Origin: Hyphomicrobiales bacterium
GTDB lineage: Bacteria > Pseudomonadota > Alphaproteobacteria > Rhizobiales > Rhizobiaceae
DNA: 64,000 nt
Reading direction: 5' to 3'
NCBI GenBank assembly: GCA_021775415.1
Contig: JAJFHV010000008.1
Span: 163,719 to 227,718 of the forward strand
The translations under genes and the position numbers were made by a program. Every line of letters starts with the position of its first letter. Position 1 is the first letter of the stretch. Below, piece after piece: positions 1-9,337 of this stretch. The notes beneath the pieces are model-generated. The model made no database searches. It was not told where the DNA came from and worked only from the letters and a program-made list of their open reading frames with translations.

Positions 1-775
1 CTACACCGACGGTGCCGGCGTTGAACGTGATTTGAATGAAGCAGCCAAATGGTATGAACAATCCGCGAAGCTAGGATTTGCACCAGCGCAATACCGGATT
101 GGCAATTTTTACGAAAAGGGTCACGGCCTCCAACAGGATGCCACCATGGCAGCCGAGTGGTATGAAAAGGCAGCGAATGCGGGCAATGTGATTGCAATGC
201 ACAATCTGGCCGTTTTGCATGCAGAAGGAAAACTTGGCAGTGAGCCGGATATGGTTCGTGCATTTGAATGGTTCAGGAAAGCGGCTGAATATGGTGTGCG
301 CGACAGCCAGGTAAACGTGGGCATATTTTACACCAACGGAGTGGGCTCAGCCGAGCAAAACCTGGCCGAGGCTTACAAGTGGTTTGCTGTTGCCGCAAAG
401 GCCGGCGATTCTGATGCATCAGGCAAACGCGATGTGATTGCAAATGCAATGCGGCCGGATCAACTGGAACAGGCGCGCGCCGAAACAGAGTTATGGAAAC
501 CCAAGACACCGGACAAAAATGCCAACACGGTCACCGTACCGGACAGCTGGAAGGACATTGAGCCGAAAACGACAGCTGCAACGTCGGAACAGGAAATGCT
601 CCAAAAAGCCCAGGTATTGCTTACCAAGCTCGGATTCGACCCAGGCCCAGCTGATGGTTTGATGGGTAGCAAAACCCGCAATGCAATTATGGCATTCCAG
701 CAGCGCAGCGGCATGCCGGTTGATGGTGAATTCACTCCCAAACTACTCGATGCTCTCAGCGCAGTTTCCATCTGA
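1..775 (+). CDS. Sel1-repeat protein with C-terminal peptidoglycan-binding domain (PodJ-like), 5' end missing
   Basis: The reading frame is open from base 2 and enters the window already coding, so the start lies upstream. The visible part has consecutive Sel1/TPR-like repeats of about 36 residues (recurring A-x-x-W-Y/F-x-K-A-A patterns), then a polar linker and a C-terminal PG_binding_1 domain (LGFDPGPADG, then TRNAIMAFQ). This order matches the C-terminal half of PodJ-type polar localisation proteins of alphaproteobacteria, which scaffold polar organelles and contact peptidoglycan. That role is inferred from family architecture. It could also be another Sel1-PG-binding envelope protein, since the diagnostic coiled-coil N-terminus is not in the window. 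Confidence 0.8.
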   Translation, partial: YTDGAGVERDLNEAAKWYEQSAKLGFAPAQYRIGNFYEKGHGLQQDATMAAEWYEKAANAGNVIAMHNLAVLHAEGKLGSEPDMVRAFEWFRKAAEYGVRDSQVNVGIFYTNGVGSAEQNLAEAYKWFAVAAKAGDSDASGKRDVIANAMRPDQLEQARAETELWKPKTPDKNANTVTVPDSWKDIEPKTTAATSEQEMLQKAQVLLTKLGFDPGPADGLMGSKTRNAIMAFQQRSGMPVDGEFTPKLLDALSAVSI

Positions 776-1017
776 CAGCCTACATACATTTCGAGAATCT
801 AATGCAGCAAAACAGGCACGACCTGGGTATAAACTCGACTTGAGTCACAAAATCTCACCTGTAACCCTATTTAGTGACCATTCTTGGAATTGTCGCATTG
901 ACATGACGCAGGTGGGGGCGCAATAAGCCCGAAAGTAGGCTAACCGGATGTCAAAACCGGCTTTTGACCCCGTTTTTACCTACAGCCCCTTTTGTTTTCC
1001 TGCCGTAGGGGATGCCC

Positions 1018-1950
1018 GTGAGCATCTATCTTCCAATCGCGGAAATGTCCGTAAACATTTTCATCCTTTTCGGGATGGGTGCAGCCGTTGGATTTCTATC
1101 CGGCATGTTTGGGGTCGGTGGCGGATTTTTGATGACGCCGCTGCTGATCTTTTACAATATTCCTCCAGCCGTTGCAGTTGCAACCGAAGCAAACCAGATT
1201 GTTGCTTCCTCGTTTTCTGGCGCACTTGCTCACCTTCGAAAAGGCACTGTGGATGTGAAGCTTGGCATTATGCTGCTTTGTGGCGGCCTTGTTGGTGCTA
1301 CCTTCGGCGTTTACATATTTTCCTTTTTAAGAAGCGCCGGCCAACTCGATTTGATCATTTCAGTTCTTTATGTCGTATTCCTTGGATCAATCGGCACGTT
1401 GATGACGATTGAGAGCCTTAACGCCATTAAAAAATCCCGGGCGGGCAATGCTCCGCCTGCAAGAAAACCCGGCCAGCACAACTGGATCCACGGCCTTCCG
1501 TTCAAAATGCGGTTTCGAAAATCCAAAATCTACTTAAGTGCAATACCCGTCGTGACACTTGGTGTCCTGGTTGGGTTGCTGGCAGCCATCATGGGTGTTG
1601 GCGGCGGCTTCATTATGGTGCCGGCAATGATCTATCTTTTGCGGGTACCGACCAATGTCGTCATTGGAACTTCTTTGTTCCAGATTATTTTTGTGACCGC
1701 CTATACAACCATCATTCAGTCCACCACCAACCAGACTGTAGATATCGTGCTCGCCGTTATCCTGATGGTCGGCGGTGTTATCGGTGCACAATTTGGCGCA
1801 GCCGCCGGGCACAAACTCAAAGGCGAACAACTGCGCGCCCTTCTCGGCCTGCTGGTACTGGCGATTTGTCTGCGCCTTGCTTACGATCTTGTAATAACGC
1901 CGGATGATCTATTCACCACTATCAGTTCATTTGGTGAGGGGGGCGAGTAA
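1018..1950 (+). CDS. TSUP family (TauE/SafE) sulfite/organosulfonate exporter-like membrane protein
   Basis: A polytopic inner-membrane protein of about 310 residues with the two-repeat layout of the TauE/SafE family. Each half carries the conserved glycine motif (GMFGVGGGFLMTP near the N-terminus and IMGVGGGFIMVP in the second half). Family members move sulfite, sulfoacetate or other sulfur anions, but the substrate here is unknown. An ATG at 1012 is possible, but the purine stretch TAGGGG (1006-1011) is spaced correctly only for the GTG at 1018, giving MSIYLPIAEM. The next gene starts directly after its stop, so the pair is probably one transcription unit. Confidence 0.88.
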   Translation: MSIYLPIAEMSVNIFILFGMGAAVGFLSGMFGVGGGFLMTPLLIFYNIPPAVAVATEANQIVASSFSGALAHLRKGTVDVKLGIMLLCGGLVGATFGVYIFSFLRSAGQLDLIISVLYVVFLGSIGTLMTIESLNAIKKSRAGNAPPARKPGQHNWIHGLPFKMRFRKSKIYLSAIPVVTLGVLVGLLAAIMGVGGGFIMVPAMIYLLRVPTNVVIGTSLFQIIFVTAYTTIIQSTTNQTVDIVLAVILMVGGVIGAQFGAAAGHKLKGEQLRALLGLLVLAICLRLAYDLVITPDDLFTTISSFGEGGE

Positions 1951-2733
1951 GTGCGATCGATGACACTCTTCACCGCGATTGTCGGCATGGTACTGATTGC
2001 TGCTACAATGACAGCGCGAGCGGAATCGCTCCAGATGGGCGTGTCGGTGGATGTGGTTCCTGTTGGTTCGGATTTTGATGGAACTGATATTGTCGTGTTT
2101 GGATCAATTGAAGGGGCCGATGACGTTTCTCTAAAGCTTGGCCAATATCAGGTTGTGGTGACCGTATTGGGCGCTGAAGAAGATACAATTGTGCGGCAAA
2201 AGGAGCGTATATTCGGAATTTGGATCAACCGAAAATCAAGACGATATACCGACATTCCATCTTTCTACTCGACTATATCACGGCTTCCACTCGAGAAAAT
2301 CGCAGAGAAGGCAACCTTGCGAGAAAACGGGATAGGCGCTCAAAATTTGAGTATGAATCTCGCATCTCAAGGAACGATCACATCAATTCTGCCTGCACCA
2401 CAATTTGTTGAAGCTTTGCGCAGAATACGTCACGAGGAAGGTTTGTATTCCGACAATCCTACCAACCTCAAGCAGTTGAGTCCTACCCTTTTCAGGGCCG
2501 GAGTCTATCTTCCACCAAATGTTCCGATCGGCAGGCATCAAGTGGTGGCTCACTTGTTTAAAAATGGCGAACTGCTGACCCAGTCAAAATCCAGTTTTAG
2601 AATTCAAAAAGTGGGATTTGAACGCTGGATGTATGATTTTGCGCATCAAAATGGCTTGTTATATGGTATAATGGCAGTCTTTATCGCCATCGCGACCGGC
2701 TGGACTGCCAACGCACTATTCCGGAAACGCTGA
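1951..2733 (+). CDS. TIGR02186 family (Alph_Pro_TM) exported, C-terminally anchored protein
   Basis: A 260-residue protein with an N-terminal signal peptide (cleavage near residue 24, after TARA), a beta-rich extracytoplasmic body and one C-terminal membrane helix followed by RKR. This is the layout of the alphaproteobacterial family TIGR02186, which is regularly encoded next to TauE/SafE-type transporters. Its function is unknown; a periplasmic partner of the transporter is inferred from linkage. GTG at 1951 is adjacent to the upstream stop codon and ATG at 1960 is an alternative start in frame. The downstream DUF3429 gene begins at the base after its stop, so translation is probably coupled along the operon. 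Confidence 0.82.
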   Translation: MRSMTLFTAIVGMVLIAATMTARAESLQMGVSVDVVPVGSDFDGTDIVVFGSIEGADDVSLKLGQYQVVVTVLGAEEDTIVRQKERIFGIWINRKSRRYTDIPSFYSTISRLPLEKIAEKATLRENGIGAQNLSMNLASQGTITSILPAPQFVEALRRIRHEEGLYSDNPTNLKQLSPTLFRAGVYLPPNVPIGRHQVVAHLFKNGELLTQSKSSFRIQKVGFERWMYDFAHQNGLLYGIMAVFIAIATGWTANALFRKR

Positions 2734-3198
2734 ATGAGCACGAGAGTTCTAGACAATAGGGAAAGCCAATTGATCCGGCTGGCCTGGGGACTTTCAATCC
2801 TTGGGTTTTTGCCCTTTGCCGGAATCGCATTGTCGCTGTATTTTCTGGGTAACGAGAATGGATTGTTTCATTCGCTTTTTGACGTGTTTAAAATCTGGTC
2901 TGCGATGGTTCTTTCCTTCCTCGGCGGAATCCGGTGGGGCTTGGCAATCGCAAAAAATCCGGTACCAACCTGGGATCTTGCGATTTGCACATTACCTCCG
3001 ATTGTCGGATGGATGGCCCTGTTCCTGCCAGACTCCTACACCATTCTTGTGCTGCTGCTGACTTATTGTGCGATGGGTGCCTGGGACAGTTTTTCGATCA
3101 ATGCGGGCATAGCACCTTCATGGTTTGGAAAAATCCGGGTGATGCTTACCCTCTTGGCTGCGGCTGCCCATGTCATAGTGTTTTTAGCGCTTTTCTAA
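2734..3198 (+). CDS. DUF3429 family inner-membrane protein
   Basis: A 154-residue, highly hydrophobic protein with about five membrane helices and the LSFLGGIRWGLA signature that I associate with DUF3429. Its ATG abuts the TGA of the preceding TIGR02186 gene, making it the third gene of the TSUP operon. No biochemical role is known for the family, and I see no catalytic motif. It converges on pdeM, whose stop lies about 20 bases downstream. Confidence 0.78.
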   Translation: MSTRVLDNRESQLIRLAWGLSILGFLPFAGIALSLYFLGNENGLFHSLFDVFKIWSAMVLSFLGGIRWGLAIAKNPVPTWDLAICTLPPIVGWMALFLPDSYTILVLLLTYCAMGAWDSFSINAGIAPSWFGKIRVMLTLLAAAAHVIVFLALF

Positions 3199-3205
3199 TT
3201 TGAGA

Positions 3206-3229
3206 TATTCGGCAAGTGCTATCCGAATA
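3206..3229. terminator. Possible bidirectional hairpin between DUF3429 and pdeM
   Basis: TATTCGG (3206-3212) and CCGAATA (3223-3229) form a 7-bp perfect stem with a 10-base loop between two convergent genes. It spans the pdeM stop codon. There is no uridine run on either side, so this is a weak terminator candidate. Confidence 0.3.
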
Positions 3230-3926
3230 ATTGGTCGGCACCAATTTCGTAAATATTTTGAAGCCCAAGCATCCAGGCTTTGAGCGAGGTCTGTTGGAAC
3301 AGGCCTTGATAGGCGGGGTCCTTGAGATCCAGACCACCTGTATAAGCGCCAAATGCCGGTAAAATCATTCGATTACCATCACCAGCCACACAACGCCTTC
3401 GAACAGATTTTCCACGACGGCGAATTTTCGCGCATGGATGGAGGTGACCAGCAATTTCACCCGGCACAAATTCCATCAGCGGCTCGTGACGGAACATCAG
3501 TGTACCCAGATAAAGTTCCGAGGCGTGCATGCCCCCAAGACTTTCTGGCGGTGAGGGATCATGATTGCCGCAAATCCACACCCAGTCACGTCTTTTCATC
3601 ATCTGCATCAGCCGGGCTCGACTGGGACCGGTCAAGCGGGTTGAGGCGCCATCGTCATGAAAACTGTCACCCAGGCTGATTACTCTCTTGGGCTGCCATG
3701 AGGTCAATTTTTCTGCCAGATGATCGAGGGTGGCATCCGTGTCATAGGGCGGCACGAGAATGCCCCTGGTGGCAAGTGATGAGCCTTTTTCCAGATGCAA
3801 ATCGGACACCACCAGCGTGTCTTCATCCGGCCAGTAAACACAGCCGGACGGGTCAATGATCAGGTGATTACCCCGAAAATCGATATCGAGACCAGATTTG
3901 TCTTGTTTCAGTGCCAGTGCGGTCAT
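3219..3926 (-). CDS. pdeM: Ligase-associated DNA damage response endonuclease PdeM
   Basis: A 235-residue calcineurin-like metallophosphoesterase. Metal-binding motifs appear in order: SDLHLEKG, SLGDSFHD, CGNHDPSPP and AGHLHPCAK. PdeM proteins are encoded with Lhr-type helicases in the ligase-associated DNA repair set. That is the case here: its ATG overlaps the TGA of the helicase gene by 4 bases (ATGA at 3923-3926), so the two are translationally coupled. The DNA ligase and the exonuclease-like member of the set are not in this window. Expected activity is a Mn-dependent phosphodiesterase/nuclease in the cytoplasm. Confidence 0.88.
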   Translation of the reverse strand: MTALALKQDKSGLDIDFRGNHLIIDPSGCVYWPDEDTLVVSDLHLEKGSSLATRGILVPPYDTDATLDHLAEKLTSWQPKRVISLGDSFHDDGASTRLTGPSRARLMQMMKRRDWVWICGNHDPSPPESLGGMHASELYLGTLMFRHEPLMEFVPGEIAGHLHPCAKIRRRGKSVRRRCVAGDGNRMILPAFGAYTGGLDLKDPAYQGLFQQTSLKAWMLGLQNIYEIGADQLFG

Positions 3927-6469
3927 TTGTTCTTTTCTACCAATTCTTCCGCTGCTTCAGCCAGAAGCGCCTCCTGGGCATCTGAGCCTATGCTTTCCTT
4001 ACCTATTTCCAACATGATCGGAACCGCCAGCGGTGAAATTTGATCAAGCCTCTTATGCACGATTCGGTCCTTTATGCGGAACAGCATTTCTCCGAGCCTG
4101 CGGATGTCCAGCAATCCGTGCGCGGCATCGTCCCGGGTTGCCTGCATCAAAAGGTGATCAGGTTCATGAGTTCTCAGCACATCATAAATAAGGTCTGACG
4201 ATACCGTCATCTGACGGCCAGATTTTTCCTTTCCCGGATGGCGTCTTTCGATTAGGCCTGAAATCGTTGCACATTGGCGGAAGGTACGCTTCAGCAGGAA
4301 AGATTCTGCGAGCCAACTTTCCAGATCATCGCCAAGCATATCCTCGTCATACAGCTCGGCAAGTGAAAGCTCGCCACGCTCAAACATCAAACCAAAATCT
4401 CTTAGGCCCCAAATTGCAATGGCATAATCTGTTGCAACAAAACCAAGCGGTCGCGCACGTGCACGCTCAAGCCTTCGGGTTAATAACATTCCAAGCGTTT
4501 GGTGTGCCAGCCTCCCTTCAAACGGATAAGCGACCATGTAGAATCGCTCCGCTCGTGGAAACGTTTCAATCAGCAATTGGTCAAATTTGGGTAGAATTGA
4601 TTTGAGTTTCTGGATTTTCAACCATTCGCCAACTTGATCGGGCAATCGTTTCCAGCGTTGAGGATCAGCAAGCATCTCTCGGACCTTGTCCGCCAGATAG
4701 GTGGAAAGAGGAAATTTCCCGCCAGCATAGTATGGGATTTTAGCGTCCGTATCGGGTGCATTGGATACATAACATGTGTTTTCGCGGATCCCCTCCAGCC
4801 GCAGTGTTTTTCCTGCAAACAGGAAGGTATCACCCGGCGCAAGACTTTCGATAAACGCCTCTTCAATTTTACCAAGTACCGGGCCGCCACGAACATTCCC
4901 ACCCTTACCTCGGTGCCGAGTAAGCCGCACATCGAGCATTGGCGCTTCAACGATTGTACCGGCGTTGAGTCGATATTGCTGGGCAATCCGTGGATGGGTC
5001 AGTCGCCATTTGCCTTCGTCATCCTTGCGAATTTTGGCGTACCGGTCATAGGTCTTGAGTGCGTATCCGCCGGTTGCAACGAACTCGACTGCCTTATCAA
5101 ACATCTGCCTTGATAGGCCGGCATAGGGCGCTGACGACGTGATTTCATCATAAAGTTCATCGGCATCGAATGGCTCTGAACATGCGCTCCCCAGCACATG
5201 CTGAACCAACACATCCAGGCAGCCCTCGCGTAAGGGAGGCGTGTCCTGCGCACCAAGATAATTCGCATCAAGCGCTGCCTGACACTCCATCACCTCAAAC
5301 CGGTTGGCTGGCACCAGAATGGCGCGGGAAGGTTCATCAATCCGATGGTTTGAGCGGCCGATACGTTGTGCCAGCCTGCTTGCCCCTTTTGGCGCACCCA
5401 CATGCACCACCAAATCGACATCACCCCAATCAATCCCCAAATCAAGCGTGGACGTGGCAACCACTGCCCGCAACTGGTTGTTGCTCATCGCCTCCTCAAC
5501 CTGGCGCCGCTGCCCTACATCCAGAGAACCGTGATGCAGGGCAATGGGGAGCGTATCCTCATTGATGTTCCACAGGGCCTGAAACAATAGTTCTGCCTGG
5601 CTTCGGGTGTTTACGAACAGCAATGTGGTTTGGTGCTGTTTGATTGCTTCATATACTTCTCCCATCGCATAGCGGGCGGAGTGGCCAGCCCAGGGTATTC
5701 GTTCAGAAGATTTGAGGATGGTGATTTCTGGCTTGGCGCCACCCTCCAGATGGATAAGCTCCGAAAGGGCAATCTCGCCTTGCGGCGGCTGTTTTACCAG
5801 CCAACGGCGCAGCTCATCGGGTTCTGCAACTGTTGCAGAAAGCCCAATGGTTTTGAGCCCTGGCCGAAATGTCCTGAGCCGGGCAAGGCCCAGGGCAAGC
5901 AGATGTCCGCGTTTTGAAGTGACCAGTGAATGCAATTCGTCAAAGATTACGGTTTCGAGGTTATCGAAGAACCGCGCTGCATCCTTTTGGGCAATCAACA
6001 AGGCAACCTGCTCTGGCGTTGTCAGCAGGATTTGCGGTGGTGCAAGTTTTTGTCTTTGACGGCGATGAACCGGTGTGTCCCCGGTCCTTGTTTCAATTTC
6101 CACACCAAGTGCCATCTCACTGACCGGCGTTTCAAGATTGCGTTTTATATCCACAGCAAGTGCTTTCAGCGGTGATATATAAAGTGTGTGGATGCCATGT
6201 CTTGCCGCACCGGGTTTTGGCTTTGGCCTGTCAACAAGATCAACCAGTGATGGCAGAAATCCAGCAAGGGTTTTACCTGCACCCGTCGGTGCAATAAGCA
6301 GCACCGATTGACCGGCTTGCACACGGGCAAGCAGTTCAAGTTGATGTGAACGCGGTTGCCATCCGTTACCCGCGAACCAATTTGCAAAAGGTTCGGGCAA
6401 ATGAAATGAAAGGGCTGCGCTTTCACATTTGTTGATCAGTGGCTTGCTCACAATGATGAATGTAAGCAA
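3923..6469 (-). CDS. Ligase-associated DNA damage response DEXH-box helicase (Lhr family)
   Basis: A superfamily 2 DNA helicase of about 848 residues. Visible motifs are Walker A (APTGAGKT), the DELH box (IFDELHSL), the SAT motif (GLSATVAEP) and motif VI (QRIGRSNHRID), followed by the Lhr winged-helix/core region. The length fits the short Lhr-core helicases that accompany PdeM. The longest frame starts at a TTG (6469), but a GTG at 6448 giving MSKPLINKCE is equally plausible; neither has a clear ribosome-binding site. It is divergent from the RNase T2 gene. Role: ATP-dependent strand separation in DNA repair, known for the family and inferred here. Confidence 0.9.
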   Translation of the reverse strand: MLTFIIVSKPLINKCESAALSFHLPEPFANWFAGNGWQPRSHQLELLARVQAGQSVLLIAPTGAGKTLAGFLPSLVDLVDRPKPKPGAARHGIHTLYISPLKALAVDIKRNLETPVSEMALGVEIETRTGDTPVHRRQRQKLAPPQILLTTPEQVALLIAQKDAARFFDNLETVIFDELHSLVTSKRGHLLALGLARLRTFRPGLKTIGLSATVAEPDELRRWLVKQPPQGEIALSELIHLEGGAKPEITILKSSERIPWAGHSARYAMGEVYEAIKQHQTTLLFVNTRSQAELLFQALWNINEDTLPIALHHGSLDVGQRRQVEEAMSNNQLRAVVATSTLDLGIDWGDVDLVVHVGAPKGASRLAQRIGRSNHRIDEPSRAILVPANRFEVMECQAALDANYLGAQDTPPLREGCLDVLVQHVLGSACSEPFDADELYDEITSSAPYAGLSRQMFDKAVEFVATGGYALKTYDRYAKIRKDDEGKWRLTHPRIAQQYRLNAGTIVEAPMLDVRLTRHRGKGGNVRGGPVLGKIEEAFIESLAPGDTFLFAGKTLRLEGIRENTCYVSNAPDTDAKIPYYAGGKFPLSTYLADKVREMLADPQRWKRLPDQVGEWLKIQKLKSILPKFDQLLIETFPRAERFYMVAYPFEGRLAHQTLGMLLTRRLERARARPLGFVATDYAIAIWGLRDFGLMFERGELSLAELYDEDMLGDDLESWLAESFLLKRTFRQCATISGLIERRHPGKEKSGRQMTVSSDLIYDVLRTHEPDHLLMQATRDDAAHGLLDIRRLGEMLFRIKDRIVHKRLDQISPLAVPIMLEIGKESIGSDAQEALLAEAAEELVEKNK

Positions 6470-6493
6470 GCAATCTCGAGAGGTCGATAGAAA

Positions 6494-7249
6494 TTGCGGG
6501 ATTTGATTTTATTGGTTTTGGTTGGATTCCTGCTGATTGCGGTGTGGATGAACCGGACAGATGTTCCGTCGGACAGCAATACCCAAATTGCGACCGTTGA
6601 TTTTGTGTTGGCGATCAGCTGGCAACCAGCATTTTGCGAAAAGAACCCAAACAAACCGGAATGCAATTCACAAACTAATGACCGCTTCGATGCAAACGCG
6701 TTCTCCCTTCACGGGCTGTGGCCACAACCGCGCAACCGCACCTATTGTGGAGCTCCACCGAAAGACCGTGTGATGGATCGAACCGGGAAATGGTCACAAA
6801 TTTCACAACTGGATCTATCAGATCCCCTGCGCGATGAACTACGAAAGAAAATGCCAGGTTATCAATCATTCCTTCACCGTCATGAATGGGTGAAACACGG
6901 AACCTGCATTTCCGGGATTACCCCACAACGGTACTTCGAAACCTCCCTTAGACTGTTGGATGACGTAAACAATTCAGCCCTGAGACGGCTTTTTGAAACC
7001 AAAATTGGACAGGAAATTGACGCCCGTTCGATACAGCGTGCCATGAATAAAGCGTTTGGCAGACGCGCGGGAAACCAGGTGCGGATTGCCTGCAAACAGG
7101 ATGGTTCACGCCGTATCATATCTGAACTCACTATTGGCCTTACCGGGGACATCAACCAGAGCGGCGGGGTTGCATCGCTGATTGCTGATGGCCCACCCAC
7201 CGATACCGGTTGCCCCGGTGGAATTGTCGACCCTGCCGGGCTTCAGTGA
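6494..7249 (+). CDS. Ribonuclease T2 family protein, membrane-anchored or secreted
   Basis: A 251-residue protein with an N-terminal hydrophobic segment (about residues 4-18) acting as signal or anchor, then both T2 active-site segments: CAS I (FSLHGLWPQ, His73) and CAS II (HEWVKHGTC, residues 130-138, with the second catalytic His135). Several paired cysteines suggest an exported, disulfide-bonded enzyme. It should cleave RNA non-specifically in the periplasm through 2',3'-cyclic phosphates. The start is a TTG with GAGAGG about 11 bases upstream; a GTG at 6542 would remove the signal and is less likely. Confidence 0.88.
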   Translation: MRDLILLVLVGFLLIAVWMNRTDVPSDSNTQIATVDFVLAISWQPAFCEKNPNKPECNSQTNDRFDANAFSLHGLWPQPRNRTYCGAPPKDRVMDRTGKWSQISQLDLSDPLRDELRKKMPGYQSFLHRHEWVKHGTCISGITPQRYFETSLRLLDDVNNSALRRLFETKIGQEIDARSIQRAMNKAFGRRAGNQVRIACKQDGSRRIISELTIGLTGDINQSGGVASLIADGPPTDTGCPGGIVDPAGLQ

Positions 7250-7340
7250 TGTTCGTCCAACAGACTTGAAAAGCGCCTGTTCGACCGTTACCTGTTGGCG
7301 AGCGGACCGCAGACCCACGCCCAATGTAAGGAAAGACACG

Positions 7341-7607
7341 ATGCCAGAATGGATTAGCCGGTTTTTGGGCGATACACCCGGACGCACCGTAGTGAAACTT
7401 GCCATCGTTTCCTTTGTTGTCGGTATCATCATGAGTGCGCTCAATTTCACGCCTTGGGAAGTCTGGGAAGCCATTCGGGATTTTGCCCTTCAGCTTTACG
7501 ATTTGGGCTTTGAAGCAATTTGGCGGGTTGCGCGTTACTTTGTCTGGGGTGCGATTGTGGTGGTTCCGATCTTTTTGGTGCTGCGCATCATGCGGTTTGG
7601 GCGCTAA
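7341..7607 (+). CDS. DUF6460-like small inner-membrane protein
   Basis: An 88-residue protein beginning MPEWISRFLGDTPGR, with two hydrophobic helices, one near VKLAIVSFVVGIIMSAL and one near the C-terminus (GAIVVVPIFLVLRIM), separated by a tryptophan-rich amphipathic stretch. The pattern matches a small rhizobial family I recall as DUF6460. The ATG at 7341 has a good ribosome-binding site (TAAGGAAAG); the longer frame upstream overlaps the RNase T2 gene and is not needed. Function unknown. It sits 21 bases before the MATE transporter gene and may be cotranscribed with it. Confidence 0.7.
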   Translation: MPEWISRFLGDTPGRTVVKLAIVSFVVGIIMSALNFTPWEVWEAIRDFALQLYDLGFEAIWRVARYFVWGAIVVVPIFLVLRIMRFGR

Positions 7608-7628
7608 GCTCTTGGGGAAACAACTCAC

Positions 7629-8987
7629 ATGCTTCCCAGCAAGAACCCTGTAAATCTACCCACAGGTAGCGGAAAGTTTCTTGTCAGCCACACAACTGTG
7701 TTGCGGATTGCTGTTCCGATGACACTTGCCTATTTGACTACCCCTTTGCTTGGGCTGGTCGATACGGCAGTTGTCGGTAGATTTGGCGATCCGGCACTCA
7801 TTGGTGGGCTGGCAGTTGGCGCAATCATTATCGATCTGATTTTGACAACCTTCAATTTCCTGCGCGGAGGTACAACTGGCCTTACCTCGCAAGCGTATGG
7901 TGCAGGTGACGAAAAAGAAAAACAGGCCATCCTGTTTCGCGCCCTGATGATTGCGGCCATCAGTGGCATCGTGATGATCATCACAAGTCCTTTGCTTTTG
8001 ATGGCAGGCTTATGGTTTATGGCGGCGGGTGAAAGCGTTGAAAACGCCACCCGAACATACTTTCTAATACGCATGCTATCGACCCCCTTTGCGCTGGCGA
8101 ATTATGTAATTCTTGGCTGGTTGTTGGGCCTTGGGAGGCCTGGTGTTACCCTGGCGCTTCAGGCGCTCCTCAACGGTATCAACATCGTTTTGAGTGTGAT
8201 TCTGGGCCTATGGCTTGGATGGGGAATAACCGGGATAGCACTTGCCACCATCGTTGGAGAAGTGGTCGCATGCCTTGCCGGTTGCCTGGTGTGCTGGCGC
8301 TCACTGGATCATACCATTCGCCCTTCAGCTCGCCGTGTATTTGATCGCCCCGCATGGATGAAGCTCACCAATTTGAACAGCGACATGATGCTGCGGTCAT
8401 TTGCATTGTTTTTCGCATTTGCTTTTTTCACAGCACAAGGCGCGCGGTTTGGTGAAGTCACTCTCGCCGCCAATGCAATACTGTTGCATTTCTTTCTGGT
8501 TGCAGGGTTCTTTCTCGATGGGCTGGCAACTGCTGCCGAACAAGTTATTGGTCGTTCAATCGGCGCAAAATACTCAGAAGGATTTTGGCGTGGCTTCAAA
8601 CTGACACTGGGCTGGAGTTTTGTAATGGCGATTGTGTGTTCCACCGTTTTCTTCGTCGGCGGCCCCAGCTTGATTGCCTTGATGACAACAAGTCCCGATG
8701 TTCAAAATTTGGCCCGAACCTATTTAATCTGGGCCGCACTTACGCCGCTCTCAGGTGCGCTGGCCTTTCACATGGATGGCGTATTCATTGGCGCTACCTG
8801 GTCACGTGACATGAGCCTCATGATGATTGTCTCGCTCGTCGCGTATCTGGCCTTTTGGTGGATTACCCGCGAACCACTGGCAAATCACGGATTGTGGCTA
8901 TCGCTGCATGTGTTTGTACTGGTGCGGGGTGTAACGCTCGCCTTGCGGGTAAAGCCTCGAGCCGACAGGACTTTTTTAAACACCTGA
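7629..8987 (+). CDS. MATE family efflux transporter (DinF-like)
   Basis: A 452-residue polytopic protein with about twelve membrane helices and MATE signatures: LRIAVPMTLAYLTTPLLGLVDT at the N-terminus and FLRGGTTGLTSQAYGAGD after helix 2, with a second half repeating the fold. This resembles the DinF branch, which exports cationic drugs or metabolites using Na+ or H+ gradients. The substrate cannot be read from the sequence. It converges on arsC, with stop codons only two bases apart and no obvious terminator between them. Confidence 0.88.
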   Translation: MLPSKNPVNLPTGSGKFLVSHTTVLRIAVPMTLAYLTTPLLGLVDTAVVGRFGDPALIGGLAVGAIIIDLILTTFNFLRGGTTGLTSQAYGAGDEKEKQAILFRALMIAAISGIVMIITSPLLLMAGLWFMAAGESVENATRTYFLIRMLSTPFALANYVILGWLLGLGRPGVTLALQALLNGINIVLSVILGLWLGWGITGIALATIVGEVVACLAGCLVCWRSLDHTIRPSARRVFDRPAWMKLTNLNSDMMLRSFALFFAFAFFTAQGARFGEVTLAANAILLHFFLVAGFFLDGLATAAEQVIGRSIGAKYSEGFWRGFKLTLGWSFVMAIVCSTVFFVGGPSLIALMTTSPDVQNLARTYLIWAALTPLSGALAFHMDGVFIGATWSRDMSLMMIVSLVAYLAFWWITREPLANHGLWLSLHVFVLVRGVTLALRVKPRADRTFLNT

Positions 8988-8989
8988 GC

Positions 8990-9337
8990 CTATTTCAAAA
9001 TCGTCAACACATGCTCTGGCGGTCTGCCAATTGCTGCCTTGTCACCTGCTATTACAACCGGGCGCTCGATCAGAATCGGGTTTTCATGCATGGCATCAAT
9101 CAAGCCTGCATCTTCCGTCATTGATGCAAGGCCTAATTCCTTGAAAAGGGTTTCGCCCTGGCGGAGCAACCCTATGGGGCCAATATCAAGTTTCACCAAC
9201 ACTTCAGAAATTTCATCCTTGCCCGGTGGGTTTTTGAGATATTCAACAATCGTTGGGTCAAAACCTTCAGTTCGCATCAGTTCAAGCGTTTGCCTGGATT
9301 TCGAACATCCGGGATTGTGCCAGATTACCGGTTTCAT
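8990..9337 (-). CDS. arsC: Glutaredoxin-dependent arsenate reductase (ArsC family)
   Basis: A 115-residue ArsC-fold protein with the catalytic cysteine in HNPGCSKSRQTLEL (Cys11) and the downstream arginine motif LIERPVVIAGDKA typical of arsenate reductases. Its ATG (9337) shares one base with the pyrD stop (TGATG), so it is the last gene of DUF952-pyrD-arsC. Family members reduce arsenate to arsenite with glutathione/glutaredoxin. No arsenite pump or ArsR is nearby, so a general thiol-redox role like that of YffB/Spx-like relatives is also possible. Confidence 0.85.
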   Translation of the reverse strand: MKPVIWHNPGCSKSRQTLELMRTEGFDPTIVEYLKNPPGKDEISEVLVKLDIGPIGLLRQGETLFKELGLASMTEDAGLIDAMHENPILIERPVVIAGDKAAIGRPPEHVLTILK